Assembly: GCA_027186245.1 (NCBI GenBank)
Contig: CP114481.1
Location: 26,815,501 to 26,879,500, forward strand
From: Coriaria nepalensis
Taxonomy: Eukaryota > Streptophyta > Magnoliopsida > Cucurbitales > Coriariaceae
Reading direction: 5' to 3'
DNA: 64,000 nucleotides
A program made the translations under genes and the position numbers. Positions 41,391-54,600 of the stretch are shown one piece after another; within the stretch, counting starts at the first letter, position 1; each line of letters opens with the position of its first letter. The notes beneath the pieces are model-generated. The model saw only the letters and a program-made list of their open reading frames with translations. It did no database searches and was not told the DNA's origin.

Positions 41391-44300
41391 CGTTATGTAA
41401 GAAAATCATGTTTGAAGGTCGAAAATAAAATTCATTCGAATTAATTTAGTATGATTTATTGACTAGAAGAGACTCAGTGACATGACTTTAAGGCTAAACA
41501 AATGCATTGTTGCCTTCAATAGATCAACTGCAAGTTATGCACGAAAGTCATGTTTAAAGGCCGAATTTTGTTTGAAGTAATTTAGAATGATTTAATGACT
41601 AAAAGAGGCGCAATAATATGACTTTAAGGCTAAAAAAATGCATAGTTGCCTTCAATAGATCAATTACAAGTTATGCATGAAAGTCGTGTCTTGAATGCAA
41701 AAATAGAATTGGTTCGAAGTGCTTTCAAACAATTATTCAAATGAAAAGACTGAATGATATACTTTTTAAGGCTAAAATAATGCATTGTTGTCGTCAATAA
41801 ATTAATTGCAAGTTATGTAAGAAAATCATGTTTGAAGGGTGAAAATAGAATTCGTTCAACTTAATTTAGAATGATTTAATGACTGGATGAGACTCAAAGA
41901 CATTACTTTAAGGCTAAACAAATGCATTGTTGCCTTCAATACATTATCTGCAAGTTATGCACGAAAGTCATGTTTAAAGGCCGAATTTCTTTCGAAGTAA
42001 TTTAGAATGATTTAATGACTAAAAGAGGCGCAATAATATGACTTTAAGGCTTAAAAAATGCATAGCTGCCTTCAATAGATCAATTACAAGTTATTAATGA
42101 ATGTCGTGTCTTAAAGGCAAAAATATAATTGGTTCGAAGTGGTTTGAAACAATTTAATGAAATGAAAAGACTGAATGATATACTTTTTAAGGCAAAAATA
42201 ATGCATTGTTGTCGTCAATAAATTAATTGCAAGTTATGTAAGAAAATCATGTTTGAAAGGCGAAAATAGAATTCGTTCAACTTAATTTAGAATGATTTAA
42301 TGACTGGATGATACTCAATGACAAGACTTTAAGGCTAAACAAATGCATTGTTGCCTTCAATAGATTAACTGCAAGTTATGCACGAAAGTCATGTTTAAAG
42401 GCCGAATTTCTTTCGAAGTAATTTAGAATGATTTAATGACTAAAAGAGGCGCAATAATATGACTTTAAGGCTTAAAAAATGCATAGTTGCCTTCACTAGA
42501 TCAATTACAAGTTATTAATGAATGTCGTGTCTTAAAGGCAAAAATATAATTGGTTCGAAGTGCTTTGAAACAATTTAATGAAATGAAAAGACTGAATGAT
42601 ATACTTTTTAAGTCTAAAATATTGCATTGTTGTCGTCAATAAATTAATTGCAAGTTATGTAAGAAAATCATGTTTGAAGGGTGAAAATAGAATTCGTTCA
42701 ACTTAATTTAGAATGATTTAATGACTGGATGAGACTCAATGACAAGACTTTAAGGCTAAACAAATGCATTGTTGCCTTCAAGAGATTAACTGCAAGTTGT
42801 GCACGAAAGTCATGTTGAAAGGCCGAATTTCGTTCAAAGGGATTTAGAATGATTTAATGACTAAAAGAGACGCAATAATATGAATTTTAAGCTAAAAAAA
42901 TGCATAGTTGCCTTCATTAGATCAATTACAAGTTATTAATGAAAGTCGTGTCTTAAAGGCAAAAATATAATTGGTTCGAAGTGCTTTCAAACAATTTAAT
43001 GAAATGAAAAGACTGAATGATATACTTCTTAAGGCTAAAATAATGCATTGTTGTCGTCAATAAATTAATTGCATGTTATGTAAGAAAATCATGTTTCAAA
43101 GGCGAAAATAGAATTCGTTCAACTTAATTTAGAATGATTTAATGACTGGATGAGACTCAATGACAAGACTTTAAGGCTAAACAAATGCATTGTTGCCTTC
43201 AATAGATTAACTGCAAGTTATGCACGAAAGTCATGTTTAAAGGCCGAATTTCGTTCGAAGCAGTTTAGAATGATTTAATGACTAAAAGAGACGCAATAAT
43301 ATGACTTTAAGGCTAAAAAAATGCATAGGTGCCTTCAATAGATCAATTACAAGTTATGCATGAAAGTCGTGTCTTAAATGCAAAAATAGAATTGGTTCGA
43401 AGTGCTTTCAAACAATTATTGAAATGAAAAGACTGAATGATATACTTTTTAAGGCTAAAATAGTTGCCTTCAATAGATCAATTACAAGTTATGCATGAAA
43501 GTCGTGTCTTAAATGCAAAAATAGAATTGGTTCGAAGTGCTTTCAAACAATTTAATGATATGAAAAGACTCAATGATATACTTTTTAAGGCTAAAATAAA
43601 GCATTGTTGTCGTCAATAAATTAATTGCATGTTATGTAAGAAAATCATGTTTGAAAGGCGAAAATAGAATTCGTTCAACTTAATTTAGAATGATTTAATG
43701 ACTGGATGAGACTCAATGACAAGACTTTAAGGCTAAACAAATGCATTGTTGCCTTCAATAGATCAACTGCAAGTTATGCACAAAAGTCATGTTTAAAGGC
43801 CGAATTTCGTTCGAAGTAATTTAGAATGATTTAATGACTAAAAGAGGCGCAATAATATGACTTTAAGGCTAAAAAAATGCATAGCTGCCTTCAATAGATC
43901 AACTACAAGTTATGCATGAAAGTCGTGCCTTAAATGCAAAAATAGAATTGGTTGGAAGTGCTTTCAAACAATTTAATGAAATGAAAAGACTAAATGATAT
44001 ACTTTTTAAGGCTAAAATAATGCATTGTTGTCGTCAATAAATTAATTGCAAGTTATGTAAGAAAAGCATGTTTGAAGGGTGAAAATAGAATTTGTTCAAC
44101 TTAATTTAGAATGATTTAATGACTGGATGAGACTCAATGACAAGACTTTAAGGCTAAACAAATGCATTGTTGCCTTCAATAGATCAACTGCAAGTTATGC
44201 ACAAAAGTCATGTTTAAAGGCCGAATTTCGTTCGAAGTAATTTAGAATGATTTAATGACTAAAAGAGGCGCAATAATATGACTTTAAGGCTAAAAAAATG

Positions 44301-44911
44301 CATAGCTGCCTTCAATAGATCAACTACAAGTTATGCATGAAAGTCGTGCCTTAAATGCAAAAATAGAATTGGTTGGAAGTGCTTTCAAACAATTTAATGA
44401 AATGAAAAGACTAAATGATATACTTTTTAAGGCTAAAATAATGCATTGTTGTCGTCAATAAATTAATTGCAAGTTATGTAAGAAAAGCATGTTTGAAGGG
44501 TGAAAATAGAATTTGTTCAACTTAATTTAGAATGATTTAATGATTGGAGGAGACTCAATGACAAGACTTTAAGGCTAAACAAATGCATTGTTGCCTTCAA
44601 TAGATTAACTGCAAGTTATGCACGAAAGTCATGTTTAAAGGCCGAATTTCGTTAGAAGCAATTTAGAATGATTTAATGACTAAAAGAGACGCAATAATAT
44701 GACTTTAAGGCTAAAAAAATGCATAGTTTCCTTCAATAGATCAATTACAAGTTAAGCATGAAAGTCGTGTCTTAAATGCAAAAATAGAATTGGTTCGAAG
44801 TGCTTTCAAACAATTTAATGATATGAAAAGACTCAATGATATACTTTTTAAGTCTAAAATAATGCATTGTTGTCGTCAATAAATTAATTGCAAGTTATGT
44901 AAGAAAATCAT
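41391..44911 (+). repeat. Long satellite duplication, copy 1 (offset 4344 bp)
   Basis: This segment of about 3.5 kb is repeated nearly identically 4344 bp downstream. Paired markers are GCACGTTATG near 41391 and 45735, AATTATTCAAATG at 41731 and 46075, and the rare A-A junction at 43457 and 47801. The match ends where copy 1 reads TCATATTTGAAGGG at 44908 and copy 2 reads TCATGTTTAAAGGG at 49252. The left edge is uncertain because conserved satellite lies there. The offset is not a multiple of 421, because the segment contains a truncated A subunit and therefore one extra partial unit of about 135 bp. Confidence 0.88.
43325..43600 (+). repeat. Truncated unit: A joined directly to A (first of four)
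   Basis: Subunit A normally ends GGCTAAAATAATGCATTG and runs into B. Here it ends GGCTAAAATAGTTGCC at 43457 and runs straight into the next A, so a B and a C have been lost. The same junction occurs at 47801, 50883 and 51439. It is explained by pairing of the similar ends of A and C (CTAAAA followed by A/T and then TAGTTGCC) and deletion of about 287 bp. The first A is left at about 134-135 bp. Confidence 0.9.
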
Positions 44912-45733
44912 ATTTGAAGGGTGAAAATAGAATTCGTTCAACTTAATTTAGCATGATTTAATGACTGGATGAGACTCAATGACAAGACTTTAAGGCTAAA
45001 CAAATGCATTGTTGCCTTCAATAGATTAACTGCAAGTTATGCACGAAAGTCCGGTTTAAATGCCGAATTTCGTTCGAAGAAATTTAGAATGATTTAATGA
45101 CTAAAAGAAGCGCAATAATATGACTTTAAGGCTAAAAAAATGCATAGTTGCCTTCAATAGATCAATTACAAGTTATGCATGAAAGTCGTGTCTTAAATGC
45201 AAAAATAGAATTGGTTCGAAGTGCTTTCAAACAATTTAATGATATGAAAAGATTCAATGATATACATTTTAAGTCTAAAATAATGCATTGTTGTCGTCAA
45301 TAAATTAATTGCAAGTTATGTAAGAAAATCATGTTCGAAGGGTGAAAATAGAATTCGTTCAACTTAATTTAGAATGATTTAATGACTGGATGAGACTCAA
45401 TGACATTACTTTAAGGCTAAACAAATGCATTGTTGCCTTCAATAGATTAACTGCAAGTTATGCACGAAAGTCATGTTTAAATGCCGAATTTCGTTCGAAG
45501 CGATTTAGAATGATTTAATGACTAAAAGAGACGCAATAATATGACTTTAAGGCTAAAAAAATGCATAGTTGCCTTCAATAGATCAATTACAAGTTATGCA
45601 TGAAGGTCGTGTCTTAAATGCAAAAATAGAATTGGTTCGAAGTGCTTTCAAACAATTTAATGATATGAAAAGGCTCAATGATATACTTTTTAAGTCTAAA
45701 ATAATGCATTGTTGTCGTCAATAAATTAATTGC
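44772..45733 (+). repeat. Satellite segment matching 10545-11506 at a 34227-bp distance
   Basis: By eye this stretch of about 960 bp reads the same as 10545-11506. Several private variants appear in the same order: TCATATTTGAAGG (10681 and 44908), TTTAGCATGATT, AAGTCCGGTTT, CGAAGAAATTTAG, AAAAGATTCAATG with ATACATTTTAAG, CATGTTCGAAGGG, and AAAAGGCTCA (11441 and 45668). The offset is 34227 bp at both ends. It sits exactly between the two copies of the 4344-bp duplication. Its outer boundaries lie in conserved satellite and are uncertain by tens of bases. Confidence 0.87.
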
Positions 45734-45734
45734 A

Positions 45735-48700
45735 CGTTATGTAAGAAAATCATGTTTGAAGGTCGAAAATAAAATTCATTCGAATTAATTTAGTATGATT
45801 TATTGACTAGAAGAGACTCAGTGACATGACTTTAAGGCTAAACAAATGCATTGTTGCCTTCAATAGATCAACTGCAAGTTATGCACGAAAGTCATGTTTA
45901 AAGGCCGAATTTTGTTTGAAGTAATTTAGAATGATTTAATGACTAAAAGAGGCGCAATAATATGACTTTAAGGCTAAAAAAATGCATAGTTGCCTTCAAT
46001 AGATCAATTACAAGTTATGCATGAAAGTCGTGTCTTGAATGCAAAAATAGAATTGGTTCGAAGTGCTTTCAAACAATTATTCAAATGAAAAGACTGAATG
46101 ATATACTTTTTAAGGCTAAAATAATGCATTGTTGTCGTCAATAAATTAATTGCAAGTTATGTAAGAAAATCATGTTTGAAGGGTGAAAATAGAATTCGTT
46201 CAACTTAATTTAGAATGATTTAATGACTGGATGAGACTCAAAGACATTACTTTAAGGCTAAACAAATGCATTGTTGCCTTCAATACATTATCTGCAAGTT
46301 ATGCACGAAAGTCATGTTTAAAGGCCGAATTTCTTTCGAAGTAATTTAGAATGATTTAATGACTAAAAGAGGCGCAATAATATGACTTTAAGGCTTAAAA
46401 AATGCATAGCTGCCTTCAATAGATCAATTACAAGTTATTAATGAATGTCGTGTCTTAAAGGCAAAAATATAATTGGTTCGAAGTGGTTTGAAACAATTTA
46501 ATGAAATGAAAAGACTGAATGATATACTTTTTAAGGCAAAAATAATGCATTGTTGTCGTCAATAAATTAATTGCAAGTTATGTAAGAAAATCATGTTTGA
46601 AAGGCGAAAATAGAATTCGTTCAACTTAATTTAGAATGATTTAATGACTGGATGATACTCAATGACAAGACTTTAAGGCTAAACAAATGCATTGTTGCCT
46701 TCAATAGATTAACTGCAAGTTATGCACGAAAGTCATGTTTAAAGGCCGAATTTCTTTCGAAGTAATTTAGAATGATTTAATGACTAAAAGAGGCGCAATA
46801 ATATGACTTTAAGGCTTAAAAAATGCATAGTTGCCTTCACTAGATCAATTACAAGTTATTAATGAATGTCGTGTCTTAAAGGCAAAAATATAATTGGTTC
46901 GAAGTGCTTTGAAACAATTTAATGAAATGAAAAGACTGAATGATATACTTTTTAAGTCTAAAATATTGCATTGTTGTCGTCAATAAATTAATTGCAAGTT
47001 ATGTAAGAAAATCATGTTTGAAGGGTGAAAATAGAATTCGTTCAACTTAATTTAGAATGATTTAATGACTGGATGAGACTCAATGACAAGACTTTAAGGC
47101 TAAACAAATGCATTGTTGCCTTCAAGAGATTAACTGCAAGTTGTGCACGAAAGTCATGTTGAAAGGCCGAATTTCGTTCAAAGGGATTTAGAATGATTTA
47201 ATGACTAAAAGAGACGCAATAATATGAATTTTAAGCTAAAAAAATGCATAGTTGCCTTCATTAGATCAATTACAAGTTATTAATGAAAGTCGTGTCTTAA
47301 AGGCAAAAATATAATTGGTTCGAAGTGCTTTCAAACAATTTAATGAAATGAAAAGACTGAATGATATACTTCTTAAGGCTAAAATAATGCATTGTTGTCG
47401 TCAATAAATTAATTGCATGTTATGTAAGAAAATCATGTTTCAAAGGCGAAAATAGAATTCGTTCAACTTAATTTAGAATGATTTAATGACTGGATGAGAC
47501 TCAATGACAAGACTTTAAGGCTAAACAAATGCATTGTTGCCTTCAATAGATTAACTGCAAGTTATGCACGAAAGTCATGTTTAAAGGCCGAATTTCGTTC
47601 GAAGCAGTTTAGAATGATTTAATGACTAAAAGAGACGCAATAATATGACTTTAAGGCTAAAAAAATGCATAGGTGCCTTCAATAGATCAATTACAAGTTA
47701 TGCATGAAAGTCGTGTCTTAAATGCAAAAATAGAATTGGTTCGAAGTGCTTTCAAACAATTATTGAAATGAAAAGACTGAATGATATACTTTTTAAGGCT
47801 AAAATAGTTGCCTTCAATAGATCAATTACAAGTTATGCATGAAAGTCGTGTCTTAAATGCAAAAATAGAATTGGTTCGAAGTGCTTTCAAACAATTTAAT
47901 GATATGAAAAGACTCAATGATATACTTTTTAAGGCTAAAATAAAGCATTGTTGTCGTCAATAAATTAATTGCATGTTATGTAAGAAAATCATGTTTGAAA
48001 GGCGAAAATAGAATTCGTTCAACTTAATTTAGAATGATTTAATGACTGGATGAGACTCAATGACAAGACTTTAAGGCTAAACAAATGCATTGTTGCCTTC
48101 AATAGATCAACTGCAAGTTATGCACAAAAGTCATGTTTAAAGGCCGAATTTCGTTCGAAGTAATTTAGAATGATTTAATGACTAAAAGAGGCGCAATAAT
48201 ATGACTTTAAGGCTAAAAAAATGCAGAGCTGCCTTCAATAGATCAACTACAAGTTATGCATGAAAGTCGTGCCTTAAATGCAAAAATAGAATTGGTTGGA
48301 AGTGCTTTCAAACAATTTAATGAAATGAAAAGACTAAATGATATACTTTTTAAGGCTAAAATAATGCATTGTTGTCGTCAATAAATTAATTGCAAGTTAT
48401 GTAAGAAAAGCATGTTTGAAGGGTGAAAATAGAATTTGTTCAACTTAATTTAGAATGATTTAATGACTGGATGAGACTCAATGACAAGACTTTAAGGCTA
48501 AACAAATGCATTGTTGCCTTCAATAGATCAACTGCAAGTTATGCACAAAAGTCATGTTTAAAGGCCGAATTTCGTTCGAAGTAATTTAGAATGATTTAAT
48601 GACTAAAAGAGGCGCAATAATATGACTTTAAGGCTAAAAAAATGCATAGCTGCCTTCAATAGATCAACTACAAGTTATGCATGAAAGTCGTGCCTTAAAT

Positions 48701-49255
48701 GCAAAAATAGAATTGGTTGGAAGTGCTTTCAAACAATTTAATGAAATGAAAAGACTAAATGATATACTTTTTAAGGCTAAAATAATGCATTGTTGTCGTC
48801 AATAAATTAATTGCAAGTTATGTAAGAAAAGCATGTTTGAAGGGTGAAAATAGAATTTGTTCAACTTAATTTAGAATGATTTAATGATTGGAGGAGACTC
48901 AATGACAAGACTTTAAGGCTAAACAAATGCATTGTTGCCTTCAATAGATTAACTGCAAGTTATGCACGAAAGTCATGTTTAAAGGCCGAATTTCGTTAGA
49001 AGCAATTTAGAATGATTTAATGACTAAAAGAGACGCAATAATATGACTTTAAGGCTAAAAAAATGCATAGTTTCCTTCAATAGATCAATTACAAGTTAAG
49101 CATGAAAGTCGTGTCTTAAATGCAAAAATAGAATTGGTTCGAAGTGCTTTCAAACAATTTAATGATATGAAAAGACTCAATGATATACTTTTTAAGTCTA
49201 AAATAATGCATTGTTGTCGTCAATAAATTAATTGCAAGTTATGTAAGAAAATCAT
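45735..49255 (+). repeat. Long satellite duplication, copy 2 (offset 4344 bp)
   Basis: This is the partner of the segment at 41391-44911, with variants in the same order. A private difference is GCAGAGCTGCC near 48224, where copy 1 has GCATAGCTGCC. A similar GCAGAGCTGCC recurs near 53545, so this second copy, not the first, appears to share later history with the 53-kb region. The two copies are separated by a stretch copied from, or co-copied with, the 10.5-11.5 kb region. Confidence 0.87.
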
Positions 49256-50759
49256 GTTTAAAGGGTGAAAATAGAATTCGTTCAACTTAATTTAGAATGA
49301 TTTAATGACTGGATCAGACTCAATGACAAGACTTTAAGGCTAAACAAATGCATTGTTGCCTTCAATAGATTAACTGCAAGTTATGCACGAAAGTCATGTT
49401 TAAATGCCGAATTTCCTTCGAAGCAATTTAGAATGATTTAATGACTAAAAGAGACGCAATAATATGACTTTAAGGCTAAAAAAATTCATAGTTGCCTTCA
49501 ATAGATCAATTACAAGTTATGCATGAAAGTCGTGTCTTAAATGCAAAAATAGAATTGGTTCGAAGTGCTTTCAAACAATTTAATGATATGAAAAGACTCA
49601 ATGATATACTTTTTAAGTCTAAAATAATGCATTGTTGTCGTCAATAAATTAATTGCAAGTTATGTAAGAAAATCATGTTTGAATGGTGAAAATAGAATTC
49701 GTTCAACTTAATTTAGAATGATTTAATGACTGGATGAGACTCAATGACAAGACTTTAAGGCTAAACAAATGCATTGTTGCCTTCAATAGATTAACTGCAA
49801 GTTATGCATGAAAGTCATGTTTAAATGCCGAATTTCGTTCGAAGCAATTTAGAATGATTTAATGACTAAAAGAGACGCAATAATATGACTTTAAGGCTAA
49901 AAAAATGCATAGTTGCTTTCAATAGATCAATTACAAGTTATGCATGAAAGTCGTGTCTTAAATGCAAAAATAGAATTGGTTCGAAGTGCTTTCAAACAAT
50001 TTAATGATATGAAAAGACTCAATGATATACTTTTTAAGTCTAATATAATGCATTGTTGTTGTCAATAAAATAATTGCAAGTTATGTAAGAAAATCATGTT
50101 TGAAGGGTGAAAATAGAATTCGTTCAACTTAATTTAGAATGATTTAATGACTGGATGAGACTCAATGACAAGACTTTAAGGCTAAACAAATGCATTGTTG
50201 CCTTCAATAGATTAACTGCAAGTTATGCCCGAGAGTCATGTTTAAATGCCGAATTTCGTTTGAAGCAATTTAGAATGATTTAATGACTAAAAGTGACGCA
50301 ATAATATGACTTTAAGGCTAAAAAAATGCATAGTTGCCTTCAATAGATCAATTACAAGTTATTAATGAAAGTCGTGTCTTAATGGCAAAAATATAATTGG
50401 TTCGAAGTGCTTCCAAACAACTTAATGAAATGAAAAGACTAAATGATATACTTTTTAAGGCTAAAATAATGCATTGTTGTCGTCAATAAATTAATTGCAT
50501 GTTATGTAAGAAAATCATGTTTGAAGGTCGAAAATAAAATTCATTCGAATTAATTTAGTATGATTTATTGACCAGAAGAGACTCAGTGACATGACTTTAA
50601 GGCTAAACAAATGCATTGTTGCCTTCAATAGATCAACTGCAAGTTATGCACGAAAGTCATGTTTAAAGGCCGAATTTCGTTCGAAGCAATTTAGAATGAT
50701 TTAATGACTAAAAGAGACGCAATAATATGACTTTAAGGCTAAAAAAATCCATAGTTCCC

Positions 50760-51600
50760 TTCAATAGATCAATTACAAGTTATGCATGAAAGTCGTGTCT
50801 TAAATGCAAAAATAGAATTGGTTCGAAGTGCTTTCAAACAATTATTGAAATGAAAAGACTGAATGATATACTTTTTAAGGCTAAAATAGTTGCCTTCAAT
50901 AGATCAATTACAAGTTATGCATGAAAGTCGTGTCTTAAATGCAAAAATAGAATTGGTTAGAAGTGCTTTCAAACAATTTAATGATATGAAAAGACTGAAT
51001 GATATACTTTTTAAGGCTAAAATAATGCATTGTTGTCGTCAATAAATTAATTGCATGTTATGTAAGAAAATCATGTTTGAAAGGCGAAAATAGAATTCGT
51101 TCAACTTAATTTAGAATGATTTAATGACTGGATGAGACTCAATGACAAGACTTTAAGGCTAAACAAATGCATTGTTGCCTTCAATAGATTAACTGCAAGT
51201 TATGCACGAAAGTCATGTTTAAAGGCCGAATTTCGTTCGAAGCAATTTAGAATGATTTAATGACTAAAAGAGACGCAATAATATGACTTTAAGGCTAAAA
51301 AAATGCATAGTTGCCTTCAATAGATCAATTACAAGTTATGCATGAAAGTCGTGTCTTAAATGCAAAAATAGAATTGGTTCGAAGTGCTTTCAAACAATTA
51401 TTGAAATGAAAAGACTGAATGATATACTTTTTAAGGCTAAAATAGTTGCCTTCAATAGATCAATTACAAGTTATGCATGAAAGTCGTGTCTTAAATGCAA
51501 AAATAGAATTGGTTCGAAGTGCTTTCAAACAATTTAATGATATGAAAAGACTCAATGATATACTTTTTAAGGCTAAAATAAAGCATTGTTGTCGTCAATA
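50760..51600 (+). repeat. Two further A-A truncated units in tandem, 556 bp apart
   Basis: The A-A junction AAAATAGTTGCC occurs at 50883 and again at 51439. The spacing of 556 bp is one 421-bp trimer plus one truncated A of about 135 bp. These copies extend the deletion variant seen at 43457 and 47801. No such junction was seen left of 43 kb or right of 51.5 kb, so it arose and spread locally. A small private variant, GGTTAGAAGTGC near 50956, distinguishes one copy. Confidence 0.88.
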
Positions 51601-54600
51601 AATTAATTGCATGTTATGTAAGAAAATCATGTTTGAAGGTCGAAAATAAAATTCATTCGAATTAATTTAGTATGATTTATTGACTAGAAGAGACTCAGTG
51701 ACATGACTTTAAGGCTAAACAAATGCATTGTTGCCTTCAATAGATCAACTGCAAGTTCTGCACGAAAGTCATGCTTAAAAGCCGAATTTCGTTCGAAGTA
51801 ATTTAGAATGATTTAATGACTAAAAGAGGCGCAATAATATGACTTTAAGGCTAAAAAAATGCATAGTTGCCTTCAATAGATCAATTACAAGTTATGCATG
51901 AAAGTCGTGTCTTAAATGCAAAAATAGAATTGGTTCGAAGTGCTTTCAAACAATTTAATGATATGAAAAGACTCAATGATATACTTTTTAAGGCTAAAAT
52001 AATGCATTGTTGTCGTCAATAAATTAATTGCATGTTATGTAAGAAAATCATGTTTGAAGGTCGAAAATAAAATTCATTCGAATTAATTTAGTTTGATTTA
52101 TTGACTAGAAGAGACTCAGTGACATGACTTTAAGGCTAAACAAATGCATTGTTGCCTTCAATAGATCAACTGCAAGTTATGCACGAAAGTCATGTTTAAA
52201 GGCCGAATTTCGTTCGAAGTAATTTAGAATGATTTAATGACTAAAAGACGCGCAATAATATGACTTTAAGGCTAAAAAAATGCATAGCTGCCTTCAATAG
52301 ATCAATTACAAGTTATGCATGAAAGTCGTGCCTTAAATGCAAAAATAGAATTGGTTGGAAGTGCTTTCAAACAATTTAATGAAATGAAAAGACTAAATGA
52401 TATACTTTTTAAGGCTAAAATAATGCATTGTTGTCGTCAATAAATTAATTGCAAGTTATGTAAGAAAAGCATGTTTGAAGGGTGAAAATAGAATTTGTTC
52501 AACTTAATTTAGAATGATTTAATCATTGGAGGAGACTCAATGACAAGACTTTAAGGCTAAACAAATGCATTGTTGCCTTCAATAGATTAACTGCAAGTTA
52601 TGCCCGAAAGTCATGTTTAAATGCCGAATTTCGTTTGAAGCAACTTAGAATGATTTAATGACTAAAAGAGACGCAATAATATGACTTTAAGGTTAAAAAA
52701 ATGCATAGTTGCCTTCAATAGATCAATTACAAGTTATGCATGAAAGTCGTGTCTTAAATACACAAATAGAATTGGTTCGAAGTGCTTTCAAACAATTTAA
52801 TGATATGAAAAGACTCAATGATATACTTTTTAAGTCTAAAATAATGCATTGTTGTTGTCAATAAATTAATTGCAAGTTATGTAAGAAAATCATGTTTGAA
52901 GGGTGAAAATAGAATTCGTTCAACTTAATTTAGAATGATTTAATGACTGGATGAGACTCAATGACAAGACTTTAAGGCTAAACAAATGCATTGTTGCCTT
53001 CAATAGATTAACTGCAAGTTATGCACGAAAGTCATGTTTAAATGACGAATTTCGTTCGAAGCAATTTAGAATGATTTAATGACTAAAAGAGAAGCAATAA
53101 TATGACTTTAAGGCTAAAAAAATGCATAGTTGCCTTCAATAGATCAATTGCAAGTTATTAATGAAAGTCGTGTCTTAAAGGCAAAAATATAATTGGTTCG
53201 AAATCCTTTGAAACAATTTAATGAAATGAAAAGAATGAATGATATACTTTTTAAGGCTAAAATAGTGCATTGTTGTCGTCAATAAATTAATTGCAAGTTA
53301 TGTAAGAAAATCATGTTTGGAAGGCAAAAATAGAATTCGTTCAACTTAATTTAGAATGATTTAATGACTGGATGAGACTCAATGACAAGACTTTAAGGCT
53401 AAACAAATGCATTGTTGCCTTCAATAGATTAACTGCAAGTTATGCACGGATGTCATGTTTAAAGGCCGAATTTCGTTCGAAGTAATTTAGAATGATTTAA
53501 TGACTAAAAGAGGCGCAATAATATGACTTTAAGGCTAAAAAAATGCAGAGCTGCCTTCAATAGATCAACTACAAGTTATGCATGAAAGTCGTGCCTTAAA
53601 TGCAAAAATAGAATTGGTTGGAAGTGCTTTCAAACAATTTAATGAAATGAAAAGACTAAATGATATACTTTTTAAGGCTAAAATAATGCATTGTTGTCGT
53701 CAATAAATTAATTGCATGTTATGTAAGAAAATCATGTTTGAAGGTCGAAAATAAAATTCATTCGAATTAATTTAGTATGATTTATTGACTAGAAGAGACT
53801 CAGTGACATGACTTTAAGGCTAAACAAATGCATTGTTGCCTTCAATAGATCAACTGCAAGTTCTGCACGAAAGTCATGCTTAAAAGCCGAATTTCGTTCG
53901 AAGTAATTTAGAATGATTTAATGACTAAAAGAGGCGCAATAATATGACTTTAAGGCTAAAAAAATGCATAGTTGCCTTCAATAGATCAATTACAAGTTAT
54001 GCATGAAAGTCGTGTCTTAAATGCAAAAATAGAATTGGTTCGAAGTGCTTTCAAACAATTTAATGATATGAAAAGACTCAATGATATACTTTTTAAGGCT
54101 AAAATAATGCATTGTTGTCGTCAATAAATTAATTGCATGTTATGTAAGAAAATCATGTTTGAAGGTCGAAAATAAAATTCATTCGAATTAATTTAGTTTG
54201 ATTTATTGACTAGAAGAGACTCAGTGACATGACTTTAAGGCTAAACAAATGCATTGTTGCCTTCAATAGATCAACTGCAAGTTATGCACGAAAGTCATGT
54301 TTAAAGGCCGAATTTCGTTCGAAGTAATTTAGAATGATTTAATGACTAAAAGACGCGCAATAATATGACTTTAAGGCTAAAAAAATGCATAGTTGCCTTC
54401 AATAGATCAATTACAAGTTATGCATGAAAGTCGTGTCTTAAATGCAAAAATAGAATTGGTTCGAAGTGCTTTCAAACAATTTAATGATATGAAAAGACTC
54501 AATGATATACTTTTTAAGGCTAAAATAATGCATTGTTGTCGTCAATAAATTAATTGCATGTTATGTAAGAAAATCATGTTTGAAGGTCGAAAATAAAATT

